Shown here: positions 8,789 through 16,805 of the stretch, piece by piece
How positions within the stretch are numbered: position 1 is the stretch's first letter
Layout of the letters: each line of letters begins with the position of its first letter
From: Robiginitalea sp. SC105
GTDB lineage: Bacteria; Bacteroidota; Bacteroidia; Flavobacteriales; Flavobacteriaceae
Length of the DNA: 64,000 bases
NCBI RefSeq assembly: GCF_014243345.1
Contig: NZ_JACLZF010000001.1
Span: 930,001 to 994,000 of the forward strand
Direction of reading: 5' to 3'
Notes under the pieces: generated by a model
Database searches by the model: none
What the model was told of the DNA's origin: nothing
Seen by the model: the letters and a program-made list of their open reading frames with translations, nothing else
Translations under genes and position numbers: made by a program

Positions 8789-9448
8789 TTATGGGGTGGG
8801 CCCTGTTTGTTCCACGGCCAGGGGCACCACGGCGTCCCCGGTCAGCGCAAAGAACTGGTCCCCGGGTTCCGGGTCCAGGGCATGGGTGCCCGTGAAAGCG
8901 CCGAATGCGGGGAGGATCAGTTGGTTGGCCCTCAGGTGGAAGCAGGGCAGGCGCAGGGTCTGGCGACCGGCACCTCCAAGGCGAACGGCCGGGTGGATAT
9001 GCCCTGCAATATTGAAACGGCCGGGGGATTTTTCCGGGTGGTGGGTGAGCCGGAAGGGCCCGGTTTCCAGATGTTGGAACAATTCAAAACCGAGGGCTTC
9101 ATAGCGCAGGGGCGAAATGATGTCGTGGTTGCCCACAATGAGTTGCAGGCGCGACCCGGTTTCCCGCGCCCACTTTTCGAACAGGTCCCATTCCCGGTTC
9201 ACGTGGGAGTGGAACAGGTCCCCGAGGAAACACAGGGTCCTTGGCTGGAATTGCGTACAAATCCTGCTGAGGCGGTCAAAATTCCGGAGCAGGGCTTCCC
9301 TGGGGACCGCTGCCCCGTATTTCCGGAAATGCATCACCTTGCCCAGGTGCAGGTCGCTGAGCAGGAGGGTGGATTGCGCCGGCCAGTACAGGCCGCCCCA
9401 GGGGTGGAATTCCACGGATTCGCCGGCAAGATCCAGGGAGTGCGTCAT
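8789..9448 (-). CDS. pdeM: Ligase-associated DNA damage response endonuclease PdeM
   Basis: Calcineurin-like metallophosphoesterase of 219 residues with the full metal-binding set: SDLHLGK (D-x-H), FLGDLFHS (G-D), IVGNHD, and GHIHPAVRLG. This is the MPE/PdeM protein found beside Lhr-core helicase and an ATP-dependent ligase in a conserved bacterial DNA-repair cluster; characterised relatives are Mn-dependent phosphodiesterases/DNA endonucleases. The gene follows the helicase by 46 bp. Two ATGs are possible (9466 and 9448). I prefer 9448 because a perfect -7 box TATCTTTG lies between them, which would put the transcription start at or next to the 9448 ATG. Confidence 0.9.
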   Translation of the reverse strand: MTHSLDLAGESVEFHPWGGLYWPAQSTLLLSDLHLGKVMHFRKYGAAVPREALLRNFDRLSRICTQFQPRTLCFLGDLFHSHVNREWDLFEKWARETGSRLQLIVGNHDIISPLRYEALGFELFQHLETGPFRLTHHPEKSPGRFNIAGHIHPAVRLGGAGRQTLRLPCFHLRANQLILPAFGAFTGTHALDPEPGDQFFALTGDAVVPLAVEQTGPTP

Positions 9449-9453
9449 GTGCC

Positions 9454-9461
9454 CAAAGATA
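9454..9461 (-). promoter_or_regulatory. -7 promoter element of pdeM (possibly leaderless)
   Basis: Reverse strand TATCTTTG matches TAnnTTTG exactly and lies 5 nt before the ATG at 9448. With usual spacing the transcript would begin at about the start codon. It would allow pdeM, and possibly the TspO-like gene, to be expressed apart from the upstream operon. Confidence 0.45.
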
Positions 9462-9494
9462 CCCATTAGCCGGTAAAATCCTATACGGGTCCGG

Positions 9495-11981
9495 TCATCG
9501 CCCTCCTCGGGTCAGGATGCGGGTCATCCGCCTGATCCGGTCGGCCAGTTTTTCACTGGAGAGTTTTTCCCGCAGCCGGTCTGTGATGATCGGGAAGGAA
9601 AAAGGGGTAAACCTTTCGCAGGCCTTCCATACGATTTCCTGTCGGGAGATGCGTTCCAGGGCCAAGCGCAGGCGCCCCTCCTCTAGCTGGTGTTCAAAGG
9701 TTTCGCGGAAGGCCTGCCGGAAGAGGAGGTGGTCGGGCTCATAATCCCTGAAGACTTCAAATAGCAATTGGGAATTGCTCTGCAGGTGTTTCATCTTGAT
9801 CCCTTTTTTGGGGTACCCGGAAAAGACCAGGCCGCTGATCACGGCGATGTCCCGGAATTTCCGCCGGGCCATTTCCGTGGCATTCAGGCTTTTCTGCAGG
9901 TCGTCCAGGAGGTACTCCGCGCTGAAGAGATCGTTGTCCAGGATCATCTGAATATCCATTTCCCGGTCGGACAGCAACTCAAACCCATAGTCGTTGTAGG
10001 CCAGGGAAAAGGTGATGGGCGACAACAGGCTGATGCGATAGCTCAGCAGGCTGGCCATGGCTTCGTGGACAAAGCGGCCCTCGAAGGGGTAGAACAGGTG
10101 GTGGAATCCCTCCCGGCTTTGGAAGGTCTCGATCAGGAACTGGTCGGGCCCGGGGACGATGCTCTCCAGTTTCTGCCGCTCAAAAAGCGGGGCCAGGGAT
10201 TGAATTTCAAGGGATTGCTGCCCTCCGGGCAGCGCATGGGAATAGAGTTCTTCCCGGAGCAATTTGGACATCTCGCTCGACAGGGTCAGCCGCCCGCCCA
10301 TCCAGCTGGGTACCCGGGAGGTTTTCTTGCTGGAATTCCGGACCTGGGCCACCATTTCCCGGATCCGGATGAACTCTAGGTTGCGCCCTGCAAAGGTGAA
10401 TACGTCCCCGGGTTTCAGTTGGGAGATGAACCATTCCTCAATGGTGCCGATATACCCCCCTTTCTGGTATTTGACCGTCATATGGGCGTCCCCCACAATA
10501 GTGCCGATCTGGAACCGGTGCCGCATGGCCACCCCCCGGTTGGTCACCCTGAACAACCCGTCGGGCAGCACTTCTACCTTTTTATACTCGTCATAGGTGG
10601 CCAGGCTCTGGCTGCCCATGACCAGGAAATTCAGCAGCCATTCCCACTCCTCACGGCTCATGGCCTGGTAGCAGAAGGTCCGGCTGACTTCCCGGTAGAT
10701 CTCCTCCGGGCGGAACCCGTCCGAAACGGCCAGGGTGGTCAGGTACTGTACCAACACGTCGTAACTGCCCAGGTAGGGGATGCGGTCCTCCACCGCCTGC
10801 TCCCGAACCGCCTGTTGGAGGGCGGAAGCCTCGATCAGCTCCATGGCATGGGTGGGCAGGAAGTAGATAACGCTCTCGCGTCCCGGGCGGTGGCCGCTGC
10901 GCCCCGCCCGCTGCAAAAATCGGGCAACCCCCTTGGGGCCCCCGATTTGTACCACGGTTTCCACCGGGGCAAAATCCACGCCCAGGTCAAGGCTGGAGGT
11001 ACAGACCACTGCCCGTAGGCTTTCGTTCCGGATGGCCTGCTCCACCCAGTTCCGGGTCTCCTTGTCGATACTGCCGTGGTGCATGGCGATGTCCCCGGCG
11101 AGTTCCGGGTGTTTTTCCAGGATCTTCTGGAACCAGATCTCGCATTGCCCGCGGGTGTTGGTAAAGAGCAGGGTGGTTTTACTGGCCTGGATGATGGGGA
11201 TGACGTGCTCCAGCAGGTGGAGCCCCAGGTGTCCCCTCCAGGGAAAGGTCTCCATGGTTTCCGGGATGATGCTTTTCACCGTGATCTTCTTGTCCAGGGC
11301 GGCCCGGATAAGCACGGAATTCACCAGCGCCTCCGAATCCGGCCCAAGCAGCACCTGCCGGGCCTGCTCCAGGTTCCCGATGGTGGCCGAAATGCCCCAG
11401 ATCCGCAGGTGGGGGCAGATGGTCTTCAGGCGGGAGAGCGCGAGTTCCATCTGCACCCCCCGCTTGCTGCCGAGCAATTCGTGCCATTCGTCCACCACGA
11501 TCGCATAGCAATCCCGGAACAGCTGGTGATACCCCTTGGTAGCCAGCAAAAGCTGCAGGCTTTCGGGCGTGGTGATCAGCAGGTCCGGCAATGTCTTGCG
11601 CTGCCTGGCGCGCTCTGCATTGGAGGTGTCCCCGGTCCGGATCCCGACCTCGAAAGGGATTTCCAGGTCCCTGGTGATCCGTTCGGCCGATTGCTGGATC
11701 TCCCTGGAGAGGGCACGCAGGGGGGTGATCCACAGGGCTTTCAGGCCCTTTTTGTGCTGTTTCCTGAAATTTGGCTGTTGTTGCATATGGTGCAGCAAAA
11801 TGGGAAACCAGAGCGCATAGGTCTTCCCGCTCCCCGTGGGGGCGTTGAGCAACCCGTGGCGTCCCTCCAGGAAGGCCTTCCAGGTTTTCTGCTGGAAGGG
11901 GAAGGGTTCCCAGCCCTGCCGCTCGAACCAATCGACGGCAACTCCCATCAGGGCATTTGGATTTTTCGGGGTTGGGGCCAT
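9495..11981 (-). CDS. Ligase-associated DEXH-box helicase (Lhr-core type)
   Basis: 828 residues from the ATG at 11981, two bases after the ligase stop. Motor motifs are clear: Walker A APTGSGKT near residue 46, DExH box VVDEWHELLG near 165, ISATIG (motif III), and the helicase C-terminal signatures GLVF-like and QRAGRSGHRPG (motif VI). The C-terminal 300 residues correspond to the Lhr winged-helix and Domain 4 region. Lhr-core proteins are 3'-5' ssDNA-translocating helicases; this subfamily is always encoded with an ATP-dependent ligase, an MBL-fold exonuclease and a metallophosphoesterase, all present here in that order. The open frame reaching 12395 is only overlap with the ligase gene. Likely translationally coupled to the ligase. 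Confidence 0.95.
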   Translation of the reverse strand: MAPTPKNPNALMGVAVDWFERQGWEPFPFQQKTWKAFLEGRHGLLNAPTGSGKTYALWFPILLHHMQQQPNFRKQHKKGLKALWITPLRALSREIQQSAERITRDLEIPFEVGIRTGDTSNAERARQRKTLPDLLITTPESLQLLLATKGYHQLFRDCYAIVVDEWHELLGSKRGVQMELALSRLKTICPHLRIWGISATIGNLEQARQVLLGPDSEALVNSVLIRAALDKKITVKSIIPETMETFPWRGHLGLHLLEHVIPIIQASKTTLLFTNTRGQCEIWFQKILEKHPELAGDIAMHHGSIDKETRNWVEQAIRNESLRAVVCTSSLDLGVDFAPVETVVQIGGPKGVARFLQRAGRSGHRPGRESVIYFLPTHAMELIEASALQQAVREQAVEDRIPYLGSYDVLVQYLTTLAVSDGFRPEEIYREVSRTFCYQAMSREEWEWLLNFLVMGSQSLATYDEYKKVEVLPDGLFRVTNRGVAMRHRFQIGTIVGDAHMTVKYQKGGYIGTIEEWFISQLKPGDVFTFAGRNLEFIRIREMVAQVRNSSKKTSRVPSWMGGRLTLSSEMSKLLREELYSHALPGGQQSLEIQSLAPLFERQKLESIVPGPDQFLIETFQSREGFHHLFYPFEGRFVHEAMASLLSYRISLLSPITFSLAYNDYGFELLSDREMDIQMILDNDLFSAEYLLDDLQKSLNATEMARRKFRDIAVISGLVFSGYPKKGIKMKHLQSNSQLLFEVFRDYEPDHLLFRQAFRETFEHQLEEGRLRLALERISRQEIVWKACERFTPFSFPIITDRLREKLSSEKLADRIRRMTRILTRGGR

Positions 11982-11983
11982 GG

Positions 11984-13594
11984 TTAGGGGATCATGTTTT
12001 CGAGTTCCCGGAGCGTGTTGGCCTCCGAGATCGGTTTGTCCTTCCGCCAGCGCACGATCCGGGGGAAACGGGTGGCAAACCCGCTCTTGTGCCGTTTGGA
12101 GCGCGCGATGCCCTCGAAGGCAATTTCGAATACGTGCTCGGGGGTAACCGAGCGCACCGGCCCGAACCGCTCCAGGGTGTTTTTCTTGATCCAGGCATCT
12201 ACCTGCCGGAATTCGGCATCCGTCAGGCCCGAATACGCCTTGGCAAAAGTAACCAGTTCCCTTTCCCCATTTTCCTTTTCCTCCCAGAGCGCAAAGGTGT
12301 AATCGGTAAAGAGGTTGCTGCGCCTGCCATGGCCGCGCATGGCATAGGTGAGCACGGCATCCACGGTGAGCGGGTCTACCTTCCACTTCCACCAATCCCC
12401 TTTTTTGCGGCCTACCCCGTACGCGGAGTCCTTCCGTTTGAGCATCAGGCCTTCGCTCCGCCTTTCCCGGGATTCCCCCCGCTCCCGGTGGGCCGCTTCC
12501 CAGCTGCCGACTTCCAGGGTAAGTGAAAGGTCTATGGGCATCCCCGGGTCCGCAGCCAGGGGCTCGATGAGCGGGTCCAGCAAGGCGCGCCTCGCCTCAA
12601 AAGGTTGTTCGCGCAGGTCGCGTCCCTCCCATTCGAGCAGGTCATAGGCGCGGAGGATGACCGGGACCTTCCGGAGCAGGGCAGCCCCTACCTTTTTGCG
12701 GCCGAGGCGTTTCTGCAGGTCGTTGAAGGTACCCACCTTCCCTTTCGGAAAGGGCAGGATTTCCCCGTCCAGGACCGTGCCATCCGGCAGCGTTTCGGCC
12801 AGGGGGGCAAATTCCGGGTAGCTTTCCGTGATGAGTTCCTCCCCCCGGCTCCACAGGAACATGGTGCCACTTCGGACAATCAGCTGTGCGCGGATGCCAT
12901 CCCATTTGTGTTCCATCAGCCAGTCCCCGGGGGCACCGAGCGCCTCGGGTGTTTCCTCGATGGCATAGGCCAGGTAGAACGGGTAGGGCCGGGACTGGTT
13001 TTCGGACTCCTGTTCCTCCAGGACCAGTTGGCGGAAGCTGCTGGCGGCCGGGTCCCAGTTGCCCATCAGCCGGAAGGCAAGCAGGTCTTCTTCCACGCCG
13101 GTTGCCTGGGATAGGGCCCTGGTCATCAGTTTCTGGCTGATGCCGATGCGAAAGCCGCCCGTCATCAGCTTGGTCAGCACAAACCGCTCGTAATAACCCA
13201 GCTTTTGCCAGTGTTCGGTGAGGTAGGCCTTTTTTTCATGTTCCTCCCTGTCCTTGAGGTAGATCATGTCCAGGAGGTAGTCCTGCAGGGAGCGGTTGTG
13301 GGATTCCTCCCCACCGGTCCGGGGGATGACCAGGGCAATGGTTTCGGCCAGGTCCCCCACGATATGGTAGCTCTCCTCAAAAAGCCAGAGGGGGATTCCG
13401 GCCAGTTCGGACGCCCATTCGCGGAGCAGGCGCGTATTCACGGGTCGGGGCGGCCGGCGGTGGGAAAGGATGGCGATGGTCCATACCTTATCCGCATCCG
13501 GGGCGTCCCGGAAGTAGGCACTCAGCGCTGCCACCTTGGCATTGGTCTTGTTGGTGGCATCCAGGGTCCTTATGAGTTCGGCGAATTCGTTCAT
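11984..13594 (-). CDS. ATP-dependent DNA ligase of the ligase-associated repair cluster
   Basis: 536 residues with the nucleotidyltransferase active site EHKWDGIRAQL, adenylated Lys at about residue 230, then GEEL/LDGEIL (motif III region), SEGLMLKRKDSAYGVGRKKG (motif IV) and WWKWKVDPLTVDAVL (motif V). The N-terminal 200 residues are the helical DNA-binding domain, and the C-terminus is an OB-fold with RFPRIVRWRKDKP. It belongs to the LigC-like bacterial ATP-dependent ligases that accompany Lhr-core and MPE, not to the NAD-dependent replicative LigA. Its ATG (13594) overlaps the stop of the upstream exonuclease by 4 bp, and its stop is 2 bp before the helicase start, so the three are one tightly coupled operon. 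Confidence 0.95.
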   Translation of the reverse strand: MNEFAELIRTLDATNKTNAKVAALSAYFRDAPDADKVWTIAILSHRRPPRPVNTRLLREWASELAGIPLWLFEESYHIVGDLAETIALVIPRTGGEESHNRSLQDYLLDMIYLKDREEHEKKAYLTEHWQKLGYYERFVLTKLMTGGFRIGISQKLMTRALSQATGVEEDLLAFRLMGNWDPAASSFRQLVLEEQESENQSRPYPFYLAYAIEETPEALGAPGDWLMEHKWDGIRAQLIVRSGTMFLWSRGEELITESYPEFAPLAETLPDGTVLDGEILPFPKGKVGTFNDLQKRLGRKKVGAALLRKVPVILRAYDLLEWEGRDLREQPFEARRALLDPLIEPLAADPGMPIDLSLTLEVGSWEAAHRERGESRERRSEGLMLKRKDSAYGVGRKKGDWWKWKVDPLTVDAVLTYAMRGHGRRSNLFTDYTFALWEEKENGERELVTFAKAYSGLTDAEFRQVDAWIKKNTLERFGPVRSVTPEHVFEIAFEGIARSKRHKSGFATRFPRIVRWRKDKPISEANTLRELENMIP

Positions 13595-14604
13595 GGGCCC
13601 TCCTGTGTATCGTTTTCCGAGGTTTCCCCCTCGTACTGGGTCTCCGCCGTCCGGGCATCGTACCCTTTTTCGCTGAGGAATCTCGAGAAGATATCTGCGT
13701 ACCCGTGGGTACAAATGATGCGCTCGGCCCCGGTAGCCTCGATACTCTCAACGAGCCCCTGCCAGTCGCAGTGGTCACTAAGTACAAAACCCCGGTCCAC
13801 GGCCCTCCGCCTCCGGGCCCCACGGAAAGCCATCCAGCCGCTGGCTGCGGCAATTTCGTACGGGACCATCCTCCGGATCCAGGCGCTGCCATGGGCGCTG
13901 GGAGGGGCCAGGACCAGGTTTCCGTTTATCGCTTCCCGGGAGGTATCGGGGGTAATGCGGACCGTCGCCGGGAATTCCGCCAGTGGGCGGAGGACTTCTG
14001 TCATGTTCTCGATGGCCCCGTGGGTATAGATCGTGCCGATCCCGGGGTCCAGCCCGCGGAGGAGGCGTTGTGCTTTTCCCAGGGAGTAGGCGAGCAGAAC
14101 GGAGGTTTTGCCGGCTTCCCGGTTGGCCCGCCACCAGGTGTTGATATCGTTTAGCACCTCCTGTTGGGGGCGCCATTTAAAGGCGGGCAGCCCGAAGGTG
14201 CATTCCGTAATGAAACTGTGGCAGCGGACCGGTTCAAAAGGGGTTGCCAGCCCGTCGTCCTCCGATTTGTAATCGCCCGAAAATACCCAGACCTCCCCTC
14301 TGTATTCTGCGCGGATCTGGGAGGAGCCGATAATATGGCCGGCCGGGTGGAAGCTGAAGCGCACCCCGTTGACCGTAGTTACCTCTCCCCAGTCACGCCC
14401 GCTGACCCGGATGTTTCCAAGGCGGTGCCGGATAATGGGGACGTTCCTGTGATGGGTGATATACTCCTGGTGGCCCGGGCGGCTGTGATCGGCATGCCCG
14501 TGGGAGATCAACGCGCGTTTTACGGGACGCCATGGGTCCAGGTAAACGTCCGCGGGCGGACAGTAAATGCCCTTGTCCGTAAATTCCAGCAGGGGTTTTT
14601 CCAT
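13591..14604 (-). CDS. Ligase-associated DNA exonuclease (metallo-beta-lactamase fold)
   Basis: 337 residues. Motif 1 of the metallo-beta-lactamase fold is intact, with H35-x-H37-x-D39-H40 in SHGHADHSRPG, followed by FHPAGHIIGSSQI, FSGDYKSED (metal Asp) and a C-terminal SDHCDWQGL. This matches the SNM1/Artemis-like exonuclease that is first gene of the ligase-associated DNA damage response cluster. Expected activity is metal-dependent DNA end processing before helicase, phosphoesterase and ligase act. The start ATG at 14604 is well placed and the gene overlaps the ligase by 4 bp (ATGA). It heads the operon; the region upstream to 14762 is a divergent spacer. Confidence 0.93.
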   Translation of the reverse strand: MEKPLLEFTDKGIYCPPADVYLDPWRPVKRALISHGHADHSRPGHQEYITHHRNVPIIRHRLGNIRVSGRDWGEVTTVNGVRFSFHPAGHIIGSSQIRAEYRGEVWVFSGDYKSEDDGLATPFEPVRCHSFITECTFGLPAFKWRPQQEVLNDINTWWRANREAGKTSVLLAYSLGKAQRLLRGLDPGIGTIYTHGAIENMTEVLRPLAEFPATVRITPDTSREAINGNLVLAPPSAHGSAWIRRMVPYEIAAASGWMAFRGARRRRAVDRGFVLSDHCDWQGLVESIEATGAERIICTHGYADIFSRFLSEKGYDARTAETQYEGETSENDTQEGP

Positions 14605-14731
14605 AGCCCGGTGAAGTTACGGAATTCTCTTTATTGGCCGATCCCCCATCCGGTATCCGGGGGTGCCGGCCGTCTCGGCGTCCCGGGCCGGAATATGGCG
14701 GGATTCGGTGGTAATTCCCTCGAAAAAGGAA

Positions 14732-14739
14732 TATATTTG
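14732..14739 (+). promoter_or_regulatory. -7 promoter element of the TerB-like gene
   Basis: TATATTTG is a perfect TAnnTTTG match, 23 bp upstream of the ATG at 14763, in the divergent spacer between the repair operon and the TerB-like gene. Confidence 0.55.
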
Positions 14740-14762
14740 CAGGGATAAACCCTGTGCAGACT

Positions 14763-15191
14763 ATGCCCATTCTAGACCTATACAACCACTCCGAGAAGCG
14801 CCGCAACCTGGCCCATTTTGCAGCCATAGCCTCCCTTGCGGCCGTGGACGGTGCGGTAAACCCGTCGGAAAAGGAAATCCTGGACCGATTTGCCAACAAA
14901 CTCAACATCACGGACGCCGAATACAAGGAGGTGATGAAAAAGGAGAACAAGTACCCGATCGAGGCCCCCTTCGAAATGGAGAAGCGCTATGAGCGGTTGT
15001 TCGATTTTTTCCGGATCATCTTTTCGGACCACGATATCGACGAAGAGGAACGCGACCTGGTCCGGAAATACGCCATTGGCATAGGCTTCAGCTCCAAAAA
15101 GGCCGAAGAGGTTCTCAACCGCTCCATTGAGATTTTCCGCGGAAGGATCCCGTTTGAGGATTACCTGATGCTGATTGAGAAAAAAGGATAG
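14763..15191 (+). CDS. TerB-like (tellurite resistance TerB family) protein
   Basis: 142 residues, mostly helical and acidic. The pattern AAIASLAAVDGAVNPSEKEILDRF followed by a second acidic repeat-like segment (FSDHDIDEEERDLVRKYAI) is that of TerB/DjlA-N domains, where D-G-x-x-x-x-x-E and D-x-x-x-x-x-E-x-x pairs bind metal. An in-frame GTG at 14754 exists, but the ATG at 14763 fits the promoter distance and the family. TerB proteins are cytoplasmic or membrane-associated stress proteins; a tellurite phenotype should not be assumed. It converges on fbp with a 3 bp gap between stops. Confidence 0.75.
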   Translation: MPILDLYNHSEKRRNLAHFAAIASLAAVDGAVNPSEKEILDRFANKLNITDAEYKEVMKKENKYPIEAPFEMEKRYERLFDFFRIIFSDHDIDEEERDLVRKYAIGIGFSSKKAEEVLNRSIEIFRGRIPFEDYLMLIEKKG

Positions 15192-15194
15192 GGG

Positions 15195-16202
15195 TCAGGC
15201 GTAGCGCGCCATAAAGGATTCCGCTTTTTCCACCATTTTCCGGCTCCCGCAAAAGAAGGGAACCCGCTGGTGCAATTCTCCCGGCTGGATTTCCAGGATC
15301 CGCCCATACCCGTCCGAAGCCTTGCCTCCGGCCTGTTCGGCCAGGAAAGCAATGGGGTTGCACTCGTAGAGGAGGCGGAGTTTCCCGTTGCTGGCCTTGC
15401 TGCTTTTCGGATACATGTAAATGCCCCCCTTGATCATGTTGCGGTGAAAATCCGATACCAGGGAGCCGATGTAGCGGGAGGTATAGGGCCTGTCTTCTTC
15501 TTCCATCTGGCAATATTTGATATAGTCCTTCACCCCCTGGGGGAAATGGATATAATTCCCCTCATTGACTGAATAGATAGTCCCGGTGTCCGGGAACTGC
15601 ATGTTGGGGTGGGACAGGTAAAACGTGCCGATGGCCGGGTTCAGGGTAAACCCGTTGACACCGTGGCCCGTGGTGTAGACCAGCATGGTGGAGGTGCCGT
15701 AAATGATGTACCCGGCTGCAACCTGGTTGACCCCGGGCTGCAGGAAATCCGCGAGGGTAACCGGGGAACCGATCGGGGTGATCCGGCGGTAGATGGAGAA
15801 GATGGTGCCTACCGAGACATTCACATCGATGTTGGAGGAACCGTCCAGGGGGTCGATCAGGACCACGTATTTGTTCTGGTGCTGCTCATCCTGGGAATTG
15901 ATGGGGATAAATTCGTCTTCTTCCTCCGAGGCAATGCCGCAGACGATCTCCCGGTTCTGCAGGGTTTGCTTGAATTTTTCATTGGCCAGCACGTCGAGCT
16001 TCTGCTGGTTCTCCCCCTGGATGTTGGTCTCCCCCGCGGCCCCCAGGATATCGACCAGGCCGGCCTTGTTGACCTCGTGGTTCACCACTTTGGCCGCCAG
16101 TCGGATCGCGTTGATGAGTTTGGACAATTCACCGGTCGAGTACTGGAATTCGGTCTGGTTTTCGATGATGAATTCACCCAGGGTCTTGTTTTTCTTCTGC
16201 AT
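15195..16202 (-). CDS. fbp: Fructose-1,6-bisphosphatase class 1
   Basis: 335 residues, the normal length of class I FBPase. The metal/substrate signature [19 protein letters not shown] is intact, preceded by SEEEDEF (metal-binding acids) and followed by YVNEGNY-like and [20 protein letters not shown] substrate-site motifs. The enzyme hydrolyses fructose-1,6-bisphosphate to fructose-6-phosphate in gluconeogenesis. I take the ATG at 16202; an upstream in-frame GTG at 16229 lies inside the likely -7 box (GATATTTG, reverse of 16229-16236) and so is improbable. It is divergent from the GNAT-aspartate kinase pair. Confidence 0.96.
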   Translation of the reverse strand: MQKKNKTLGEFIIENQTEFQYSTGELSKLINAIRLAAKVVNHEVNKAGLVDILGAAGETNIQGENQQKLDVLANEKFKQTLQNREIVCGIASEEEDEFIPINSQDEQHQNKYVVLIDPLDGSSNIDVNVSVGTIFSIYRRITPIGSPVTLADFLQPGVNQVAAGYIIYGTSTMLVYTTGHGVNGFTLNPAIGTFYLSHPNMQFPDTGTIYSVNEGNYIHFPQGVKDYIKYCQMEEEDRPYTSRYIGSLVSDFHRNMIKGGIYMYPKSSKASNGKLRLLYECNPIAFLAEQAGGKASDGYGRILEIQPGELHQRVPFFCGSRKMVEKAESFMARYA

Positions 16203-16228
16203 CCGCTCTTGTGAGGTGTTTGTGCCCA

Positions 16229-16236
16229 CAAATATC
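16229..16236 (-). promoter_or_regulatory. Likely -7 promoter element of fbp
   Basis: Reverse strand GATATTTG, 7 of 8 matches to TAnnTTTG, 26 bp before the fbp ATG. It decides between two possible starts. Confidence 0.4.
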
Positions 16237-16289
16237 GCTTATTTTGTGAAACTATATCGATTTCGCACCTCAGGAGTTTTGAAGATTTA

Positions 16290-16297
16290 TAACTTTG
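16290..16297 (+). promoter_or_regulatory. -7 promoter element of the GNAT-aspartate kinase operon
   Basis: TAACTTTG is a perfect TAnnTTTG match 19 bp before the ATG at 16317. A second near match (TCTATTTG) lies 4 bp further on. Confidence 0.45.
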
Positions 16298-16316
16298 TGT
16301 TCTATTTGTAACAACT

Positions 16317-16805
16317 ATGGAAATCAGTATCCGACCCGCCAGGGAAGCAGACATGAAAGACGTCCACCGGCTCATCCGGGAACTCGCCGAATTTGAGCGG
16401 GAACCCGAGGCGGTGGAAGTAACCGAAGACCAACTCCGGGAAGACGGTTTTGGCCAAAACCCGAAATTCCAATGCTTTGTGGCGGTTTCCGGCGACCGCA
16501 TCGAGGGGATGGCGCTGGTGTACCCCAGGTATTCCACCTGGAAAGGCCCGGCAATCCACCTGGAAGACCTGATCGTCACCGAGGCCGCCCGGGGCAAAGG
16601 CGTGGGCAGTGCCCTGCTAACCCGGGTCATCCGGCACGCGGCCGACGCAGGGGTCAGGCGGGTTTGCTGGGAGGTACTGGACTGGAACGAACCTGCCATC
16701 GGCTTCTATGAATCGCGGGGCGCCCGGGTCCTCAGGGACTGGGATGTCGTGCAACTGGACGCAGCCGGTATTGCAGCCTATCTGAAGGAGTATGAGAGTA
16801 TTTAA
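16317..16805 (+). CDS. GNAT N-acetyltransferase (diamine/thialysine acetyltransferase-like)
   Basis: 162 residues of one GNAT domain. The N-terminal pattern IRPAREADMKDVHRLIRELA and EFEREP is typical of the SSAT (spermidine/thialysine) branch, the acetyl-CoA P-loop is seen in EAARGKGVGSALL, and WEVLDWNEPAIGFYESRGA is the conserved C-terminal strand. Expected reaction is acetyl transfer from acetyl-CoA to an amine; the substrate cannot be read from the sequence. Its last 14 bp overlap the start of the aspartate kinase gene, so the two are translationally coupled and may share lysine-family amine metabolism, which is inference. Confidence 0.88.
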   Translation: MEISIRPAREADMKDVHRLIRELAEFEREPEAVEVTEDQLREDGFGQNPKFQCFVAVSGDRIEGMALVYPRYSTWKGPAIHLEDLIVTEAARGKGVGSALLTRVIRHAADAGVRRVCWEVLDWNEPAIGFYESRGARVLRDWDVVQLDAAGIAAYLKEYESI

